A stretch of DNA of 64,000 nucleotides from an uncultured Sphingomonas sp. (GTDB taxonomy: Bacteria; Pseudomonadota; Alphaproteobacteria; Sphingomonadales; Sphingomonadaceae). Every line of letters starts with the position of its first letter. Position 1 is the first letter of the stretch. Location: assembly GCF_902806265.1 (NCBI RefSeq), contig NZ_CADCVZ010000002.1:1-64000 (forward strand), read 5' to 3'. Under the pieces are notes generated by a model that worked only from the letters and a program-made list of their open reading frames with translations, was not told the origin of the DNA and made no database searches. Position numbers and translations under genes: made by a program. Of this stretch, positions 1 to 9,880 are shown piece after piece.

Positions 1-1
1 C

Positions 2-79
2 AGCTGCGTGACCCGCTGGGCGCGTGCCAACGACCTCAACGCCGTGTTCATTAGCTCCATCAAGTTTCCGGAACCCTGA
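2..79 (+). CDS. 3' end of an unidentified gene upstream of carB
   Basis: The window opens inside a reading frame that ends in TGA at 77-79, overlapping the carB ATG by one base. The 25 visible residues end in ...FPEP. The one-base overlap suggests translational coupling with carB. In many proteobacteria carA precedes carB, but this tail does not resemble the usual CarA C-terminus (the HPE region plus a short helical tail), so I do not call it carA. The start lies outside the window. Confidence 0.45.
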   Translation, partial: SCVTRWARANDLNAVFISSIKFPEP

Positions 80-3000
80 TGCCCCGCCGCACCGACATCT
101 CCTCCATCCTCATCATCGGCGCGGGTCCGATCGTCATCGGGCAGGCAGCGGAGTTCGATTACTCGGGCAGCCAGGCGGTCAAGGCGCTGCGCGAGGAGGG
201 CTACCGGGTCATCGTGGTCAACTCCAACCCGGCGACGATTATGACCGACCCCGAGCTGGTGCTTGGCGGGAGCCAAGACGGCGCGACCTATATCGAGCCG
301 ATCACGCCCGAGGCGGTGACGCGGATCATCGAGGCGGAGCGACCGGATGCGCTGCTGCCGACCATGGGCGGGCAGACGGCGCTGAACACGGCGCTGGCGC
401 TCGACAAGGATGGAACGCTGGAGCGGCTCGGGGTGGAGCTGATCGGCGCCAATGCGGCGGCGATCGAGAAGGCGGAGGACCGGCAGAAGTTCCGCGACGC
501 CATGGACCGCATCGGGCTGGAGTCGCCCAAATCCGCTATCGTTCATTCGGTCGAGGAAGCGATGGCGGCGCTCGACACCGTTGGCCTGCCGGCAGTGATC
601 CGCCCGAGCTTCACGCTGGGCGGGACCGGCGGGGGCATCGCCTACAACCGCGACGAATATGCGGCGATCGTCCGGTCGGGCCTCGAAGCCTCACCCACGA
701 CCGAGGTGCTGATCGACGAAAGCGTGGTCGGCTGGAAGGAGTATGAGATGGAGGTGGTCCGCGACCGGGCCGACAATGCGATCATCATCTGCTCGATCGA
801 GAACGTCGACCCGATGGGGGTGCATACGGGGGATTCGATCACCGTCGCCCCGGCGCTGACGCTGACCGACAAGGAATATCAGCGGATGCGCTCGGCCTCC
901 ATCGCGGTGCTGCGCGAAATTGGTGTGGAAACAGGGGGTTCCAACGTCCAGTTCGCAGTCGATCCGAAGACCGGGCGGATGCTGGTGATCGAGATGAACC
1001 CGCGGGTGTCGCGATCCTCGGCGCTGGCGAGCAAGGCGACCGGCTTCCCAATCGCCAAGGTCGCGGCCAAGCTGGCGGTCGGCTACACGCTGGACGAGAT
1101 CGCCAACGACATCACCGGCGGCGCGACCCCGGCCAGCTTCGAGCCGACGATCGACTATGTCGTCACCAAAATCCCGCGCTTCACCTTTGAGAAGTTCAAG
1201 GGCGCGGCGGGGACGCTGTCGACCGCGATGAAGTCGGTGGGCGAGGTGATGGCGATCGGGCGCTCCTTCCCCGAAAGCCTGCAAAAGGCGCTGCGGGGGC
1301 TGGAGACCGGGCTGTCCGGACTCGACCGGGTGCGCGACCTGGAGCTGGCGTCGGACGAGCAGATCGAGGCGGAGTTGAGTGTGCCGACCCCCGACCGGCT
1401 GCTGGTCGCGGCCGAGGCGCTGCGGCATGGTTTCACGGTGGAGCGGATCAACGCCATCGCCGGTTTCGATTCCTGGTTCCTGGAGCGGCTGGCGGAGATC
1501 GTCCGGGCCGAGGGGCAGGTGCGGGCGCTCGGACTGCCGAACGATACGGCCGGGCTCCGGCGCTTGAAGGGGATGGGTTTCTCGGATTGGCGGCTGGCGC
1601 AATTGTCGCTGCGCTCGATCGGCGCGCCGCGCGGCATGAGCGAGGCGGTGGCGGCGAGCGGCGGCGGCATCGTCCATGACGCCATGCGGGCGATGTCGGG
1701 CGGGGTCACCGCTGACGAGGTGCGGCGGCTGCGCGAGCGGCTTGGCGTGCATCCGGTCTACAAGCGGATCGACAGCTGCGCGGCCGAGTTCGACGCGGCG
1801 ACGCCCTATCTCTACTCGACGTACGAGGCGCCGCTGTTCGGCGAGCCGGAGGACGAGGCGGAGGTCAGCGATCGGCGCAAGGTCATCATCCTGGGTGGCG
1901 GTCCGAATCGGATCGGGCAGGGGATCGAGTTCGATTACTGCTGCTGCCACGCTGCCTTCGCGCTGCGCGACGCCGGGCTCGAGACCATCATGGTCAACTG
2001 CAATCCGGAAACGGTGTCAACCGATCCGGACACGTCGGACCGGCTGTATTTCGAGCCGCTGACGGCCGAGGACGTGCTGGAGATCGTGCGGCGGGAGCAG
2101 GCGCGGGGGCAGCTGCTGGGCGTGATCGTTCAGCTGGGCGGGCAGACGCCGCTCAAGCTGGCCGCCGAGCTGCAGGCCGCGGGCGTGCCGATCCTGGGGA
2201 CCTCGCCCGACAGCATCGACCTGGCGGAGGACCGGGAGCGGTTCGCGGCGCTCGTGTCGCGCCTGCGGCTCAAGCAGCCGGAGAACGGCATCGCCCGCAG
2301 CCGCGACGAGGCGCTCACGGTGGCCGAGCGGATCGGCTATCCGGTGCTGCTGCGGCCGTCCTACGTGCTCGGCGGGCGGGCGATGGAGGTGGTCGACGGG
2401 CCCGCGCAGCTCGACAACTATATCGCGACCGCGGTGGCGGTGTCGGGGTCGAGCCCGGTGCTGATCGACCGCTATCTGCGCGACGCGATCGAGGTCGACG
2501 TCGATGCGCTGTGCGACGGCACCGAGGTGGTGGTCGCCGGCGTGCTGGAGCATATCGAGGAGGCGGGGGTTCACTCGGGCGACAGCGCCTGCTCCATTCC
2601 GCCGCACAGCCTCTCGCCCGAGATCGTGGCCGAGATCGAGCGGCAGACGCGCGAACTGGCGCTGGCGCTGAAGGTCCGCGGGCTGATGAACGTGCAGTTC
2701 GCGGTCAAGGATGAGCTGGTATACCTGATCGAGGTCAACCCCCGCGCAAGCCGTACGGTGCCCTTTACCGCCAAGGCGCTCGGGGCACCGATCGCTAAGG
2801 TGGCGGCCAAGCTGATGGTCGGCGGCAAGCTGGCGGAACTCGCCGCACTGCCGGAGATCCGCGGCCACATCGCGGTCAAGGCGCCGGTGTTCCCATTCGC
2901 CCGCTTCCCCGGCACCGACCCGGTGCTTGGACCGGAGATGAAGAGCACCGGCGAAGTCATGGGGATCGCTGGCGATTTCGACGTCGCCTTCGCCAAGTCG

Positions 3001-3438
3001 CAGCTCGGCGCCGGGGTCAGGCTGCCGCAGGGCGGGACGCTGTTCGTGTCGGTCAAGAACAGCGACAAGGAACTGGTCGTGCCCGCAGTGCAGGAGATGA
3101 TCGACCTTGGCTTCTCGGTCATCGCCACCGGCGGGACGTGCGATCATCTGAGAAACTGCGGGCTGCCGGTCGAACGGGTCAACAAGGTGGCGCAGGGCCG
3201 CCCGCACATCGTCGACCGGATCGTCGACGGCGAGGTGGACATCATCTTCAACACCACCGAGGGCTGGCAGTCGCTGAAGGACAGCCAGTCGATCCGGGCC
3301 ACCGCATTGAACCGCAAGGTGCCCTATTTTACAACGGTCGCCGCCAGCCAGGCGGTGGCCCGCGCGATCGGTGCAATGCGGGGGCGCTCGCTTGAAGTCC
3401 GCTCCTTGCAGTCCTATTATTCCGCCCTCGAAAGATAA
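79..3438 (+). CDS. carB: Carbamoyl-phosphate synthase large subunit
   Basis: Makes carbamoyl phosphate from bicarbonate, glutamine-derived ammonia and two ATP for arginine and pyrimidine synthesis. The 1119-residue protein shows the family's internal duplication. Two ATP-grasp halves each begin with a GGGPNRIGQ-like or GAGPIVIGQ-like dinucleotide-loop segment followed by EFDY (residues about 14-30 and 605-625). An oligomerisation region lies between them, and a C-terminal MGS-like allosteric domain starts near residue 975 (segments FSVIATGGT and IFNTTEG). Length is normal. The ATG at 79 is chosen because the protein starts with the conserved [16 protein letters not shown] segment. The small subunit carA is not recognisable in the 79 bases upstream. 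Confidence 0.98.
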   Translation: MPRRTDISSILIIGAGPIVIGQAAEFDYSGSQAVKALREEGYRVIVVNSNPATIMTDPELVLGGSQDGATYIEPITPEAVTRIIEAERPDALLPTMGGQTALNTALALDKDGTLERLGVELIGANAAAIEKAEDRQKFRDAMDRIGLESPKSAIVHSVEEAMAALDTVGLPAVIRPSFTLGGTGGGIAYNRDEYAAIVRSGLEASPTTEVLIDESVVGWKEYEMEVVRDRADNAIIICSIENVDPMGVHTGDSITVAPALTLTDKEYQRMRSASIAVLREIGVETGGSNVQFAVDPKTGRMLVIEMNPRVSRSSALASKATGFPIAKVAAKLAVGYTLDEIANDITGGATPASFEPTIDYVVTKIPRFTFEKFKGAAGTLSTAMKSVGEVMAIGRSFPESLQKALRGLETGLSGLDRVRDLELASDEQIEAELSVPTPDRLLVAAEALRHGFTVERINAIAGFDSWFLERLAEIVRAEGQVRALGLPNDTAGLRRLKGMGFSDWRLAQLSLRSIGAPRGMSEAVAASGGGIVHDAMRAMSGGVTADEVRRLRERLGVHPVYKRIDSCAAEFDAATPYLYSTYEAPLFGEPEDEAEVSDRRKVIILGGGPNRIGQGIEFDYCCCHAAFALRDAGLETIMVNCNPETVSTDPDTSDRLYFEPLTAEDVLEIVRREQARGQLLGVIVQLGGQTPLKLAAELQAAGVPILGTSPDSIDLAEDRERFAALVSRLRLKQPENGIARSRDEALTVAERIGYPVLLRPSYVLGGRAMEVVDGPAQLDNYIATAVAVSGSSPVLIDRYLRDAIEVDVDALCDGTEVVVAGVLEHIEEAGVHSGDSACSIPPHSLSPEIVAEIERQTRELALALKVRGLMNVQFAVKDELVYLIEVNPRASRTVPFTAKALGAPIAKVAAKLMVGGKLAELAALPEIRGHIAVKAPVFPFARFPGTDPVLGPEMKSTGEVMGIAGDFDVAFAKSQLGAGVRLPQGGTLFVSVKNSDKELVVPAVQEMIDLGFSVIATGGTCDHLRNCGLPVERVNKVAQGRPHIVDRIVDGEVDIIFNTTEGWQSLKDSQSIRATALNRKVPYFTTVAASQAVARAIGAMRGRSLEVRSLQSYYSALER

Positions 3439-3525
3439 CTCCCTTCATCCAGCCAAGCGAAGCGTTCCCGGCCCAGGCGGACGCGGCGCGGCGGATACCA
3501 GAACAAGAAAAGGAACGGGGCTACC

Positions 3526-3999
3526 ATGGCGAGCGACAAGGTGCCGATGCTGGCCGAGGGCTATCGCCAGTTGGAGGACGAGCTGAAGCGGCTCAAGTTG
3601 GAGCGGCCGCAGATCGTCGACGCGATCGAGGAAGCGCGTGCCCACGGCGACCTGTCGGAGAATGCCGAATATCATGCCGCCAAGGAGCGCCAGGGCCAAG
3701 TCGAGGCATCGATCGCGGAGATCGAGGACCGGCTGAGCCGCGCGCTGGTGATCGATCCGACGACTTTGAGTGGCGACAAGGTGGTGTTCGGTGCGACCGT
3801 CAGCCTGATCGACGAAGATGAGAAGAAGATTCGCTATCAGTTGGTCGGCCAACAGGAGGCGGACGCCAAGGTCGGCCGGATCAGCTACAATTCGCCGCTC
3901 GGCCGCGCGTTGATCGGCCGGCAGGTCGGCGAGGAGGTGGAAGTGACCACCCCGTCCGGCGATCGCTATTACGAGATCGAAGGCATCGAGTTCGTTTGA
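3526..3999 (+). CDS. greA: Transcription elongation factor GreA
   Basis: GreA enters the secondary channel of RNA polymerase and stimulates cleavage of backtracked RNA. At 157 residues it has the normal length. It carries the N-terminal antiparallel coiled coil (residues about 10-75, including the acidic tip [18 protein letters not shown]) and a C-terminal FKBP-like globular domain ending in ...YEIEGIEFV. An AAAAGGA-type ribosome binding site lies upstream of the ATG. Its stop is one base before the GTG start of the rhomboid gene, so the two are probably co-transcribed. Enrichment of greA next to carB is common in proteobacteria. Confidence 0.97.
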   Translation: MASDKVPMLAEGYRQLEDELKRLKLERPQIVDAIEEARAHGDLSENAEYHAAKERQGQVEASIAEIEDRLSRALVIDPTTLSGDKVVFGATVSLIDEDEKKIRYQLVGQQEADAKVGRISYNSPLGRALIGRQVGEEVEVTTPSGDRYYEIEGIEFV

Positions 4000-4000
4000 G

Positions 4001-4624
4001 GTGACTCTTCGCAGCGCCACCCTTGTCCTCGCGGCGCTGACGAGCGTTGTGTCATTGGCGCTACTCGCCGGTGGCATGGTCGATGCGGCGGCGGGGATGA
4101 TGGGCTTCATCCCGGCGCGGTTGTCCGGAATGCTGGACCTGCCGGGCGCGCTTCCCGCGATTTCGACGCCGTTCAGCTGCACGCTGGTCCACGGCGGCTT
4201 CTTTCACCTGTTCTTTAACATGTTCATGCTGCTGGTCTGCGGCGTCGCGGTCGAGCGCGTGCTCGGGGCGGGGGCGCTGGTGGCGCTGTATCTGGTGAGC
4301 GCGATCGTCGCGGCGCTGGCACAATTGAGCGTCGACCCGTCCGGGGTAGCTCCGGTGATCGGAGCGAGCGGAGCTGTCAGCGGGGTGCTCGGCGCCTACG
4401 CGTTGAGCTTCGGTCGGCCCAAGCGCCTGTCGGCGTCACCGGCAGTGAACCGGGCCGTGCACATCGTCTGGCTGGCGCTGGCCTGGACCGTGCTGCAAGT
4501 GGCAGTAGGCTATGCCGCCGGCGCGCAGGGCCTGATGCTCGCCACGCCGGCGCATGTGGGCGGGTTCCTGACTGGCCTGGTGCTGCAGCGACCGCTGCTG
4601 CTGTGGCGGTATCGGAAGGCCTAG
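4001..4624 (+). CDS. Rhomboid family intramembrane serine protease
   Basis: Six-helix membrane protein of 207 residues. The rhomboid active site is complete: HGGFFHLFFNM in helix 2 with His69 and oxyanion Asn73, nucleophile Ser123 in GASG of helix 4, and His185 in the last helix (PAHVGG). It would cleave transmembrane substrates in the inner membrane; the substrate cannot be read from the sequence. The GTG start follows the greA stop by one base, which suggests coupling. Its last codons and TAG stop lie inside a 20-bp perfect palindrome shared with the convergent DUF4170 gene. Confidence 0.9.
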   Translation: MTLRSATLVLAALTSVVSLALLAGGMVDAAAGMMGFIPARLSGMLDLPGALPAISTPFSCTLVHGGFFHLFFNMFMLLVCGVAVERVLGAGALVALYLVSAIVAALAQLSVDPSGVAPVIGASGAVSGVLGAYALSFGRPKRLSASPAVNRAVHIVWLALAWTVLQVAVGYAAGAQGLMLATPAHVGGFLTGLVLQRPLLLWRYRKA

Positions 4625-4632
4625 GCCTTCCG
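4613..4632. terminator. 20-bp perfect palindrome joining two convergent stop codons
   Basis: The 10-base half CGGAAGGCCT is followed directly by its reverse complement. The palindrome carries the final codons and TAG stops of both the rhomboid gene (plus) and the DUF4170 gene (minus), so both proteins end in Arg-Lys-Ala. As RNA it would fold into a hairpin on either strand. There is no T-tract, so it may be a transcript-end or RNA-stabilising structure rather than a classical intrinsic terminator. Confidence 0.5.
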
Positions 4633-4845
4633 CTCCACCTCGGGCTCGAGCAGCCGATGCAGGTGGACGACCACATATTTCATCTCGGCATCGTCCACCG
4701 TGCGCTGGGCGTTGGCGCGCCAGGCGTCCTCGGCGTCCGCATAATTGTCGAACAAGCCGACGATGTGCATGTCATTGAGATTGACGAAGTCCAGGCCCTG
4801 CGGGTCCTGCACGCGGCCGCCGAATACGAGGTGAAGCTTGCTCAT
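4621..4845 (-). CDS. DUF4170 domain-containing small protein
   Basis: A 74-residue cytoplasmic protein that begins MSKLHLVFGGRV and contains the alternating beta/alpha pattern of DUF4170, a short YciI/ferredoxin-fold-like family common in Alphaproteobacteria (segments GLFDNYADAEDAWR and VDDAEMKYVVVHLHRLLEPE). The family has no established function. It converges on the rhomboid gene, and their stops overlap within the palindrome at 4613-4632. Family assignment rests on recognition of the pattern. Confidence 0.85.
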   Translation of the reverse strand: MSKLHLVFGGRVQDPQGLDFVNLNDMHIVGLFDNYADAEDAWRANAQRTVDDAEMKYVVVHLHRLLEPEVERKA

Positions 4846-4966
4846 GGGGCGAGGCCGTTAGCATAGGGTCGAGCGGCGCCCAACCCGTCATCGCGTGGTT
4901 AGCGGGAACGAAGCGATCCAGTGGCTTCGGAGAAGCTAGATCGCTCCGTTCTGCTTGCGATGAGCG

Positions 4967-5509
4967 TTAAAGGTTCGAGCCGGTGCCGCCAGTCGAGGTG
5001 CCGCCAGTCGAGGTGCCGCCAGCCGAGGTGCCGCCAGCCGAGGTGCCGCCAGCCGAGGTGCCGCCGCTGCTGTCGGTCGTCCCCGACGACCCGCCGCCGC
5101 TCCCCGAACTGCCGCCGCCCATGCCAAGGAACTCGCGGAACTTTTCGCCGGCCATCTCGTCGAACTTCTGCTTGCTCATGTCGCGAGCGCGATCCACCGC
5201 CCCGGTACCGGCGGTGGTGAGCTTGGTCCCGAGCGGCGCAAGCAGTTCCTTTTCCTTGCGGGATGCAGGCAGCACCGCACCGAGCACGGCGCCGAGCGCC
5301 GCACCCGCTCCGACCGCGATCAGCGGCGAGTTGTTGATCTGCTGCGAGGCCTTCTGAGTGGCGCCCGAGGCGCGGGCCCGGGCGCCGGTGCTGCTACTGC
5401 TGCTGCCGGAGTAGCTGCTGGTGGTGCTGCCGCCGGTGCTGCCGAAATCGTCCGTGCCGCCGCCCAGACGATCGCTGTCCAGGGTCGCCGATTTGTTGCT
5501 CTTAGCCAT
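4967..5509 (-). CDS. Gly/Ser/Thr-rich protein with C-terminal GGTSx repeats
   Basis: A 180-residue low-complexity protein. The N-terminal half is Ser/Gly/Thr-rich (residues 15-50). A hydrophobic Ala/Gly/Leu segment around residues 62-82 (SPLIAVGAGAALGAVLGAVL) resembles the glycine-zipper anchors of DUF883/YqjD-type proteins. A helical charged region follows, and the tail is a pentapeptide repeat (GGTSA or GGTST) encoded by 15-bp tandem repeats. It is the last gene of a minus-strand block with a DUF3618 protein and a holin-like membrane protein. I know no function; location in that block and composition suggest a stress or envelope role. Confidence 0.7.
   Translation of the reverse strand: MAKSNKSATLDSDRLGGGTDDFGSTGGSTTSSYSGSSSSSTGARARASGATQKASQQINNSPLIAVGAGAALGAVLGAVLPASRKEKELLAPLGTKLTTAGTGAVDRARDMSKQKFDEMAGEKFREFLGMGGGSSGSGGGSSGTTDSSGGTSAGGTSAGGTSAGGTSTGGTSTGGTGSNL
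4982..5056 (-). repeat. 15-bp tandem repeat, five copies, in coding sequence
   Basis: Five consecutive 15-bp units (plus strand GGTGCCGCCAGTCGA or the variant with GCC in place of GTC) sit at the 3' end of the preceding gene and encode the GGTSA/GGTST pentapeptides. The first two and last three units differ at a single base. Being in-frame and a multiple of three, copy number could vary without a frameshift. Confidence 0.85.
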
Positions 5510-5862
5510 TACTGATACCTTTCCGAAGAGGCCGCGCGGCGGCGGCCCGTGTTTTCGTAATCGTCTCCGCGCGCGTTCTTGCGGCGGAAGAGTCCGGTGA
5601 CTGCCCGGAACAGCGGCTTGCGGGCGAGCAGAAGCAACACGCCGGCGCCGATCCCTGCCGCCACCCCCGGCTTCTGCTTGGCCGCAGTCACCGCGCCGTC
5701 GGCGGCGACGATGCTCTTGTCCTTGGCGGTCTGCACCGCGTCGGAGGCAAGCTTGCCCGGCGCGAGCCGCGCCTTGAGCTCGTCGACGTCGCCCATCAGC
5801 CGAGCCTTGGCGGCATCCGCCTCGCCCCGGGCGCGGGCCTCGCGCACCTGGATCTCGCTCAT
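5509..5862 (-). CDS. DUF3618 domain-containing protein
   Basis: A 117-residue protein starting MSEIQVREARARGEADAAKA. The N-terminal amphipathic helix (residues 1-45, with VDELKARLAPGK) matches DUF3618, followed by a hydrophobic segment (about residues 72-90) and a basic C-terminal tail. DUF3618 proteins are small inner-membrane-associated proteins of unknown role in Alphaproteobacteria. I chose the ATG at 5862 because it overlaps the upstream stop as ATGA and begins the conserved helix; a longer upstream frame lacks family similarity. Confidence 0.75.
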   Translation of the reverse strand: MSEIQVREARARGEADAAKARLMGDVDELKARLAPGKLASDAVQTAKDKSIVAADGAVTAAKQKPGVAAGIGAGVLLLLARKPLFRAVTGLFRRKNARGDDYENTGRRRAASSERYQ

Positions 5863-6263
5863 GCCTTGCCTCCAGCGGCCGCTTTGCCCTTGGTATAAGC
5901 GAGATAGCCCAGGACTCCGGCGATCGCGCCCAGGATCAGCACCGTCAGCACACCGGCGAGCCAGTCCTTCATGACCGCGGACAAGGCCACGAACAGCGTC
6001 GCGCACAGCGCACCGAACGCCCCAAGCGCGAACAGCAGCGCGGCGACGCCGAGGATGAGCGGGTTGAGGAGCGCCTTGCCGCGCTCGGTCCCGATCGTCT
6101 TGTAGTAGTTGACCTCGGCCTTGGCGTAGGCCTTGCCGCCTTCCACCACGCGGTGGAACAGGTCGCCTACGCTTGGCTGCTCGCCATTCGCCGTTTCCGT
6201 GCGATAGAGCATCGGATCACCCGGCGGTGCCGGTCCGGTCGTTGTTACGGTTACCGGTGCCAT
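5859..6263 (-). CDS. Phage-holin-3_6 (holin-X) family membrane protein
   Basis: A 134-residue protein with a soluble N-terminus (to about residue 65) including the typical GDLFHRVVEGGKAYAKAEVNYYKT segment, then two hydrophobic spans (about 69-92 and 100-124). This is the layout of the PF07332 'putative actinobacterial holin-X' family, which in Alphaproteobacteria is chromosomal, not phage, and usually travels with DUF3618 and DUF883-like genes. It overlaps the DUF3618 gene by 4 bp and the upstream gene by 47 bp. No lysis genes are nearby, so a real holin function is unlikely. Confidence 0.8.
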   Translation of the reverse strand: MAPVTVTTTGPAPPGDPMLYRTETANGEQPSVGDLFHRVVEGGKAYAKAEVNYYKTIGTERGKALLNPLILGVAALLFALGAFGALCATLFVALSAVMKDWLAGVLTVLILGAIAGVLGYLAYTKGKAAAGGKA

Positions 6264-6990
6264 ATTGGCTCTCCTCCAATCCGATCTTGAGCAAGCGTGC
6301 GAGGCCGAAGCCGAGCACGGCGGCGCCCGTCAGGGCGACGGTGGGGCTCTTGCGCACCAGCGCGCGCGCATCGTCCACCAGCTCGTCGGGGTTTTTGTTC
6401 TGCAGCGTCGTGGCATAGCCGTTGATCGCCTGGCTCGCCTTGCGGGCGTACTCGCCATACTGGGGCCCGAGCCGCTCTTCGATCTGCTGAACCGTGTCGT
6501 CGACGATGCCGGCGATGTTGGTCAGCGTGGAGCTGCCGCGCTCGAGGCCCTGGCTGGCCAGGCCGTGAATCTTGTTCTTGCTTTCATCGCGCAGCTTGCC
6601 GCCCGCATTGGAGACGAGGCCGCGAACACCCGAGCTCTTGCCGCCAGTGCCGCTGCTGTCGCTACTATTGCCGCCGCTGCTGCCCGCACCCGCAGTGCCG
6701 CCCATGGAGGCGCTTCCGCCAGTGGCCGTGCCGCTGCTGCCGAGAGCGCTGTTGCCGGCGGTCGCAGCGCCGGTCGTGCCGCCAGCGCCGGCGCCGGTGA
6801 TCAGCGCGTCCGTTGCATCGCTGCTGTCGGTGGTGCGGGTCTGCCCGCCCGTGGCGTTGGTCTGGGTCGAGGTGGTCGCGGCCGAGCCGGCAGTGCCGCT
6901 GCGGCCGGTGCCGCCCGTACCGCCGCCGCTGCCGGCGCCTCCGATGATCGTATCCGTGCCTTCCGGCAGCTTGTTGTTGGGGTCAGCCAT
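6217..6990 (-). CDS. Low-complexity 'nutrient deprivation-induced'-type protein
   Basis: A 257-residue protein starting MADPNNKLPEGTDTIIGG, with a strong AGGAGG ribosome binding site just upstream of the ATG. Residues 15-140 are almost entirely Gly/Thr/Ser/Ala. The C-terminal third has a helical region (IVDDTVQQIEERLGPQYGEYARKA) and a hydrophobic glycine-rich anchor (VALTGAAVLGFGLARLL), reminiscent of proteins named nutrient deprivation-induced protein in rhizobia and sphingomonads. It is the first gene of the minus-strand stress block, behind a near-match EcfG promoter. Its 3' end overlaps the next gene by 47 bp. Confidence 0.65.
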   Translation of the reverse strand: MADPNNKLPEGTDTIIGGAGSGGGTGGTGRSGTAGSAATTSTQTNATGGQTRTTDSSDATDALITGAGAGGTTGAATAGNSALGSSGTATGGSASMGGTAGAGSSGGNSSDSSGTGGKSSGVRGLVSNAGGKLRDESKNKIHGLASQGLERGSSTLTNIAGIVDDTVQQIEERLGPQYGEYARKASQAINGYATTLQNKNPDELVDDARALVRKSPTVALTGAAVLGFGLARLLKIGLEESQYGTGNRNNDRTGTAG

Positions 6991-7011
6991 GATGGCCCTC
7001 CTGTTGGTTAA

Positions 7012-8424
<1,413 letters not shown>

Positions 8425-8426
8425 CC

Positions 8427-8855
8427 ATGGCTGATGCGTTGACCATCGTCGAAGGGCTCGAGAACCGGTGGATGCGAGCGTGGGTCGCGGGGGACGCGAA
8501 GACGCTGAAGTCGCTGACTTCCAGCAAGTTCCGACTGGTGGTCGCATCCAAGCCAAGCGTGCTGCTCGACTCCCGCAGCTGGTTGGACGCAGCGACAAGC
8601 CGCTTTCGCTGCAGCAGCTTCCGCTACGGCGACATCTACTCGCGATCGCTGGGTGCAACCGTCGTTTTCGGGACCAGGATGGAGATCCTTGCATCGCTCG
8701 ACGGTGAGGACTGGTCCGGGCAGCTCTGGGTCACCGACCTTTGGCAGAAGTCCCCTGTTCGCCGGAGGTGGGTCATGGCCGAACGGCACCTTTCGCGACC
8801 TGAGGAAAGCCCGCAAGTTCCCCGGCTGATCCAGTCGTTGCAGCTCTGGCGCTGA
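8427..8855 (+). CDS. NTF2-like / SnoaL-DUF4440 family protein
   Basis: A 142-residue protein with the cone-shaped NTF2-like pattern: an N-terminal helix (MADALTIVEGLENRWMRAWVAGDAKTLKSL), a segment like FRLVVASKPSVLLDSRSW, then beta strands ending with a Trp-rich strand (SGQLWVTDLWQ) and a final basic strand. DUF4440-like proteins bind small ligands or act as isomerase-like folds; no specific function can be assigned. It starts two bases after the eno stop, so it is likely in the eno transcript. Confidence 0.65.
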   Translation: MADALTIVEGLENRWMRAWVAGDAKTLKSLTSSKFRLVVASKPSVLLDSRSWLDAATSRFRCSSFRYGDIYSRSLGATVVFGTRMEILASLDGEDWSGQLWVTDLWQKSPVRRRWVMAERHLSRPEESPQVPRLIQSLQLWR

Positions 8856-8986
8856 GCTAGCGCCACTTCCGCGGCCCAGCGGCAGCCGCGGCGTTCGCCG
8901 AGGTGATCCGCTTTCGTGAAAAAACGCCGGACACGAAGCTGCGCAGTCGCGTTCTGAAGGGGCGATACCGCACTGTGGAGTGACGC

Positions 8987-9310
8987 ATGCTGATTCAGGT
9001 GAACCGGGACAATCAGGTGGACGAGCGGGAGGCTCCGACGGAGCTGGTCGAGGGGATCGTAGAGAAGCGGCTCGGCCGCATCCTCGAGAAGGTAAGTGCG
9101 ATCGAGGTGCATGTGGGACACACCAAGACGAGCCGCACGGACCAGCCGGAAATGCGCTGCTCGGTCGAAGTGCGGCCGCTCAACCTGGGCCCGGTCGCGG
9201 CGTCGGCGGAAGGGGTTGGCACCGAGGCCGTCGTCCGCTCGGCCTGCGACAAGGTGCTGCACGCCTATGACAAGGTGATCGGCAAGCAGAACGCACGCGC
9301 CAGCGCCTGA
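8987..9310 (+). CDS. Short HPF/RaiA-family ribosome-associated protein
   Basis: A 107-residue single-domain protein of the sigma-54 modulation/hibernation-promoting factor fold (beta-alpha-beta-beta-beta-alpha). Seen features are the first helix ELVEGIVEKRLGRILEKV, strands AIEVHVGHTK and MRCSVEVRPLN, and the C-terminal helix AVVRSACDKVLHAYDKVIGK. It lacks the C-terminal dimerisation domain of long HPF. The role would be binding the 30S decoding site to silence ribosomes in stress, though the basic patches are less pronounced than in classical HPF. Confidence 0.7.
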   Translation: MLIQVNRDNQVDEREAPTELVEGIVEKRLGRILEKVSAIEVHVGHTKTSRTDQPEMRCSVEVRPLNLGPVAASAEGVGTEAVVRSACDKVLHAYDKVIGKQNARASA

Positions 9311-9316
9311 TCCGCC

Positions 9317-9766
9317 TCATACCGGGTAGGCGGTGGTGTATTTGACTCGCTCCATGGCGAAGTTGCTGGTCACGTTCTTGAGCGGGACGGCGCCGATCAG
9401 GCGACGGTAAAAGTCGTCGAACCCGGCCATGTCGCGAACGGCCACGCGCAGGAGATAGTCGGTCTCGCCGGCCATGCGGTAGATCGCCATCACTTCCGCC
9501 ATGGCTGCGACCGTTTCCGTGAACTGCCGCAGCCACTCGGGGCTGTGGTCGCGCGCCTCGATGCCGACGAAGACGTTGAGGCCGAGCCCGATTGCCTGCG
9601 GGTCGACCAGGGCGACTGTGCGCTGGATCACGCCTGCGGCGCGGAGCTTCTGGATACGGCGCCAGCAGGGCGTGGGGGAGAGCCCAACCGCCGCCGCCAC
9701 CTCGGCCACCGGCTGGTCGGCATCCTCCTGCAGCAGGTGGAGGATCTTGCGGTCGGTATCGTCCAT
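9317..9766 (-). CDS. Lrp/AsnC family transcriptional regulator
   Basis: 149 residues: N-terminal winged helix-turn-helix (residues 1-60, MDDTDRKILHLLQED ... LSPTPCWRRIQKLRAAGVI) followed by an RAM ligand-binding domain (residues 65-145). Lrp/AsnC proteins bind DNA as octameric discs in response to amino acids. The ATG at 9766 begins the canonical MDDTDRKIL start. It is divergent from the candidate small RNA; the target is unknown and no amino-acid catabolic gene is adjacent. Confidence 0.9.
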   Translation of the reverse strand: MDDTDRKILHLLQEDADQPVAEVAAAVGLSPTPCWRRIQKLRAAGVIQRTVALVDPQAIGLGLNVFVGIEARDHSPEWLRQFTETVAAMAEVMAIYRMAGETDYLLRVAVRDMAGFDDFYRRLIGAVPLKNVTSNFAMERVKYTTAYPV

Positions 9767-9848
9767 AGCGTCGAATTGCCCCGGATTGGAAGAATGTTGC
9801 ACTTGGCCGATTGAGCTTGCACGATCAACGTTATTTGCTTGGTCCTCT

Positions 9849-9876
9849 TTGCTGCACCGCAACTCGCGGCTAAATA
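9849..9876 (+). promoter_or_regulatory. Sigma-70-type promoter of candidate small RNA
   Basis: TTGCTG (9849-9854) and TAAATA (9871-9876) are separated by 16 bases. They lie just upstream of a long inverted repeat and 100 bp before an intrinsic terminator on the same strand, with no open reading frame between. Confidence 0.6.
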
Positions 9877-9880
9877 GAGG

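Noticed and set aside
691-1950. 419-residue open frame antisense to carB (and similar long ones antisense to lon, pdhA, dnaE, kup, ntrY and trmFO)
   Set aside because: High-GC codon structure opens long antisense frames. Their translations are Arg/Pro/His-rich with no known motifs and each overlaps a certain gene entirely.
4982-5056. Tandem repeats as a CRISPR array
   Set aside because: 15-bp units are contiguous without spacers, lie in a coding frame, and no cas gene is near.
5859-6263. Holin-like gene as sign of a prophage
   Set aside because: No lysin, portal, terminase or integrase. The family is chromosomal in Alphaproteobacteria and is paired with DUF3618.
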